From contig JAGAIH010000355.1 of NCBI GenBank assembly GCA_017626655.1, positions 1 to 5,988 of the forward strand: 5,988 bases of DNA. Direction: 5' to 3'. The translations under genes and the position numbers were made by a program. Within the stretch, counting starts at the first letter, position 1. The number at the start of each line of letters is the position of its first letter. Shown here one piece after another: positions 3,983 to 5,988 of this stretch. The notes beneath the pieces were generated by a model that did not search any database, was not told the origin of the DNA, and worked only from the letters and a program-made list of their open reading frames with translations. Source of the DNA: Clostridia bacterium. GTDB taxonomy: Bacteria; Bacillota_A; Clostridia; Oscillospirales; CAG-272.

Positions 3983-5665
3983 ATGTCTAAGAAAGTCATT
4001 GATGGCGAGCAGTTCCAGAAAATGGTGGCCTCCGCCGCGAATTCCCTGGACACTGAGAAGACCGAGATCAACAACCTGAACGTATTCCCCGTTCCCGACG
4101 GCGACACGGGCATCAATATGTCCCTGACCATGAAGCCCGCCCGCGAGATCCAGGTGGAGCCTGGCACCCTGGCCGAGGCCGCCTCCCGGGTGGCCAACCG
4201 TCTGCTCCGCGCCGCCCGCGGTAATTCGGGCGCCATCCTCTCCCTGTTCTTCCGCGGTATGTCCAAGTCCTTCGAGGGCCTGGAGACCGCCGACTCCGAG
4301 GATATCGCCAAGGCCATCCGCAGCGGTACCAACGAGGCCTACCGCGCCGTCAGCAAGCCCGCTGAGGGTACCATCCTGACCGTTATGCGGGGCACCGCCG
4401 AGATCGCCGAGGCTGAGTCCGAGCAGTTCAAGGGCAACCCCGAGGCCTTCTTCGAGCGCCTTCTGGAGGGTGCCGAGGAGGTCCTGGAGCAGACTCCCGA
4501 GATGCTCCCCGTCCTGAAGCAGGCCAACGTGGTGGATGCCGGCGGACAGGGCTTCGTCACCATGCTCAAGGGTATGCTGGCCTCTCTGAAGGGTCACGAC
4601 GTGGCCGCCGTGGAGGGCTCCGACGACGAAACCAATGAGGGCGCCGATTTCGGTGAGTTCGATACCGATTCCATCACCTTCGCCTACTGCACCGAGTGCA
4701 TCGTGGGCAAGTCCGACGAATTCCGCGGTGAGGGTACCGCCGAGGCCTTCAAGGAGTACATCTCTCCCCTGGGCGACAGCATGGTCTTCGTGGACGACGA
4801 GGAGATCATCAAGGTCCACATCCACACCAACGATCCCGGTATGGTGCTGTCCGAGGCCGTCAAGTACGGCGCTCTGGAGATGGTCAAGATCGAGAACATG
4901 AAGAAGCAGCACTCGGCCCTGACCTCGGCCGGTGAGAAGGCCGCCAAGGGCGAGATCGACGCGCCCGTGGACTACACCCCCGACAAGGACGTCGGCTTCG
5001 TGGCCGTCTGCCTGGGCGAGGGTACCGCCAAGATCTTCCGCGAGCTGGGCGTCCATGAGATCGTCACGGGCGGTCAGACCATGAACCCCTCCACCGATAA
5101 CCTGCTGGACGCCATCCGCAAGACCCGCGGCCGCGAGGTCTTCGTCCTGCCCAACAACAAGAACATCATCATGGTGGCCAACCAGGCCGCCGCCATCATC
5201 GAGGCCGAGGTGGCCGAGGGCCTGATCCCCGAGCAGCGCGTCATCGTCCTGGAGACCCGCAGCGTTCCCGAGGGTATGTCGGCTATGCTGGCCTTCGATC
5301 CCGACTCTACCGCCGACGACAACGCCGCCGCCATGACCGAGACCTTTGGCATGGTCCACACCCTGTCGGTCACCCGCGCCGTGAAGGACGCCGCCATCGA
5401 CGGCATCTCCATTAAGGCAGGCGAATACATGGGCCTGTGCGACCGCAAGATCGGCTACACCGGCACCGACTACGAGATCATCATCCTGGAGATGCTCCGC
5501 AACTTCCCCGACGCCTCCTTCGTGACCGTCCTCTACGGCGACGAGGTCACCGAGGAGAATGCCAACATCATCTTCGAGAAGATGAAGGCCGAGATGCCCA
5601 ACGCCGAATTCAGTCTGCTCTTCGGCGGTCAGCCTCTCTACGATTTCGTGATTTCCGTTGAATAA
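3983..5665 (+). CDS. fakA: Fatty acid kinase ATP-binding subunit FakA (DAK2/YloV family)
   Basis: FakA transfers phosphate from ATP to a fatty acid held by a separate FakB (DegV-type) protein; the acyl phosphate then enters phospholipid synthesis. The 560 residues match the family length. The N-terminal DhaL-like kinase domain (about 1-205) shows NVFPVPDGDTG (33-43), whose aspartates bind Mg-ATP, ARGNSGAI (78-85), PAEGTILTV (126-134) and VVDAGGQGF (183-191). An acidic linker (about 205-230) leads to the middle domain with YCTEC (235-239) and KVHIHTNDPG (277-286), containing the conserved Cys and His residues of that domain. A C-terminal DegV-like domain contains GGQTMNPSTDN. The start MSKKVIDG matches YloV-type N-termini. 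No FakB gene and no Asp23/YloU gene, its usual neighbour, is in the window. There is an 86-base gap to aroF and no good promoter of its own, so co-transcription with aroF is plausible. Confidence 0.93.
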   Translation: MSKKVIDGEQFQKMVASAANSLDTEKTEINNLNVFPVPDGDTGINMSLTMKPAREIQVEPGTLAEAASRVANRLLRAARGNSGAILSLFFRGMSKSFEGLETADSEDIAKAIRSGTNEAYRAVSKPAEGTILTVMRGTAEIAEAESEQFKGNPEAFFERLLEGAEEVLEQTPEMLPVLKQANVVDAGGQGFVTMLKGMLASLKGHDVAAVEGSDDETNEGADFGEFDTDSITFAYCTECIVGKSDEFRGEGTAEAFKEYISPLGDSMVFVDDEEIIKVHIHTNDPGMVLSEAVKYGALEMVKIENMKKQHSALTSAGEKAAKGEIDAPVDYTPDKDVGFVAVCLGEGTAKIFRELGVHEIVTGGQTMNPSTDNLLDAIRKTRGREVFVLPNNKNIIMVANQAAAIIEAEVAEGLIPEQRVIVLETRSVPEGMSAMLAFDPDSTADDNAAAMTETFGMVHTLSVTRAVKDAAIDGISIKAGEYMGLCDRKIGYTGTDYEIIILEMLRNFPDASFVTVLYGDEVTEENANIIFEKMKAEMPNAEFSLLFGGQPLYDFVISVE

Positions 5666-5673
5666 GACCGCTT

Positions 5674-5704
5674 GGGGGGAGAGCCGTGAACGGTTCTTCC
5701 CCCT
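5674..5704 (+). terminator. Strong hairpin terminator after fakA
   Basis: The run of G's at 5674-5679 plus A5680 pairs with TCCCCC (5698-5703) and T5704. After a single bulged T5697 the stem continues with GAGCCG (5681-5686) pairing CGGTTC (5691-5696) around a TGAA loop, about 13 pairs in all including G.T pairs. The tract that follows (ATGTGCTTTCAT) is only moderately T-rich, so ending may be imperfect. Confidence 0.75.
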
Positions 5705-5754
5705 ATGTGCTTTCATATGCAAATTGCAGTTAATAGGGGAGAGGCCTCCGGCGG

Positions 5755-5832
5755 CTTAGAACCTTTTTTGAAAACCTCCTCGCTACGCTCGGGGCAAATT
5801 CACCTACGGTGAAGTTTGCGAAAGGTTCTAAG
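5755..5832. repeat. 78-bp composite palindromic element with 12-bp terminal inverted repeats
   Basis: CTTAGAACCTTT (5755-5766) and AAAGGTTCTAAG (5821-5832) are perfect inverted repeats. Between them are two further hairpins. One is CCTCG/CGGGG (5778-5782 with 5791-5794 plus neighbours; one G.T pair; loop about seven bases). The other is GCAAATTCACC (5794-5804) pairing with GGTGAA and TTTGC (5808-5819) around a TAC loop with one bulged G. Together they fold as a three-way junction. No open frame or clear target duplication is present. It looks like a small non-autonomous or REP-like intergenic repeat, but copy number cannot be seen here. Confidence 0.6.
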
Positions 5833-5950
5833 AACTCCAAAAAACTATCAAAAAACACATCGATTGAGTTTTAGTTGCTGAGACCAAAATGTGTTGATGC
5901 AACTTGAAAGTTTCAGCTATACGAACCGAGAACCGTAACCGTCTTAGAAA

Positions 5951-5962
5951 CCCCCGCGGGGG
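5951..5962. repeat. 12-bp G/C palindrome
   Basis: CCCCCGCGGGGG is fully self-complementary. It is preceded by CTTAGAA (5943-5949), the same seven bases that open the 78-bp element at 5755, and may belong to another degenerate repeat. No T-run follows. Confidence 0.45.
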
Positions 5963-5988
5963 CCCCTCACCCCACTGCGTTATTTGGA

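Larger units (their letters stand above)
5705..5988. other. Gene-free right end of the window
   Basis: After the fakA terminator no convincing gene is found on either strand. Besides the 78-bp element it holds GAGGCCTC (5741-5748); two interlocking stems, AACACAT/ATGTGTT (5854-5860 with 5889-5895) and AGTTGC/GCAACT (5873-5878 with 5899-5904), that could form a pseudoknot; and the palindrome CCCCCGCGGGGG (5951-5962). A poor promoter-like pair, TTGATG (5894-5899) and TATACG (5918-5923) with 18-base spacing, is too weak to call. Confidence 0.6.

Noticed and set aside
3917..5722. Minus-strand open frame of about 600 codons opposite fakA
   Set aside because: It is a shadow of the strong C/G bias at third codon positions of fakA. 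The predicted protein is low-complexity (Gly, Leu, His, Val, Asp rich) with no recognisable motif, and fakA itself has every family motif.
5894..5923. Promoter TTGATG-N18-TATACG
   Set aside because: Both boxes depart from consensus, and no gene start is visible before the window ends.

Overview
The window looks like chromosomal DNA of a GC-rich gut-type Firmicute, probably a clostridial lineage near the Oscillospiraceae/Ruminococcaceae. This is inferred, not proven. The reasons are strong AGGAGG-type ribosome sites, near-perfect TTGACA-N17-TATAAT promoters, genes ending codons mostly in C or G beside AT-rich control regions, and Firmicute-type families (a FakA/YloV kinase subunit and a short HPr-like protein). 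No phage, plasmid, CRISPR, tRNA or rRNA signature is visible.

Layout. (1) Positions 2-700 carry the 3' end of a probable SAM-dependent methyltransferase and a very acidic 120-residue protein of unknown function, 24 bases apart and probably one transcript. Their codon use is less biased than that of the later plus-strand genes. (2) A consensus promoter (801-829) with a hairpin-rich 5' leader drives a stand-alone Gfo/Idh/MocA-family NAD(P)-dependent oxidoreductase (905-1951). (3) A bidirectional terminator (1968-2006) separates it from a convergent minus-strand gene (2026-2268) for an HPr-like protein that keeps the regulatory-serine region but lacks the catalytic histidine; its own promoter is at 2368-2396. 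(4) Positions 2397-2665 are AT-rich and apparently gene-free, with a perfect DnaA box, a 12-bp palindrome and a 9-bp hairpin. (5) A perfect consensus promoter (2666-2694) and a leader of about 164 bases precede a class I DAHP synthase (2865-3896), the first enzyme of the shikimate pathway. (6) Only a weak hairpin separates it from fakA (3983-5665), the ATP-binding subunit of fatty acid kinase, which ends in a strong hairpin (5674-5704). (7) The last 284 bases have no gene but hold a 78-bp structured palindromic element (5755-5832) and other inverted repeats.

How the genes relate. The window is a set of short, mostly independent housekeeping units: aromatic amino acid supply, fatty acid activation, carbon-signal-type regulation and a sugar- or polyol-type dehydrogenase. 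It is not one pathway. I see no convincing new defence or mobile system. The most interesting material is regulatory: inverted repeats flanking two -35 boxes, competing stems in two leaders, the histidine-less HPr homologue and the composite palindromic element at the right end.
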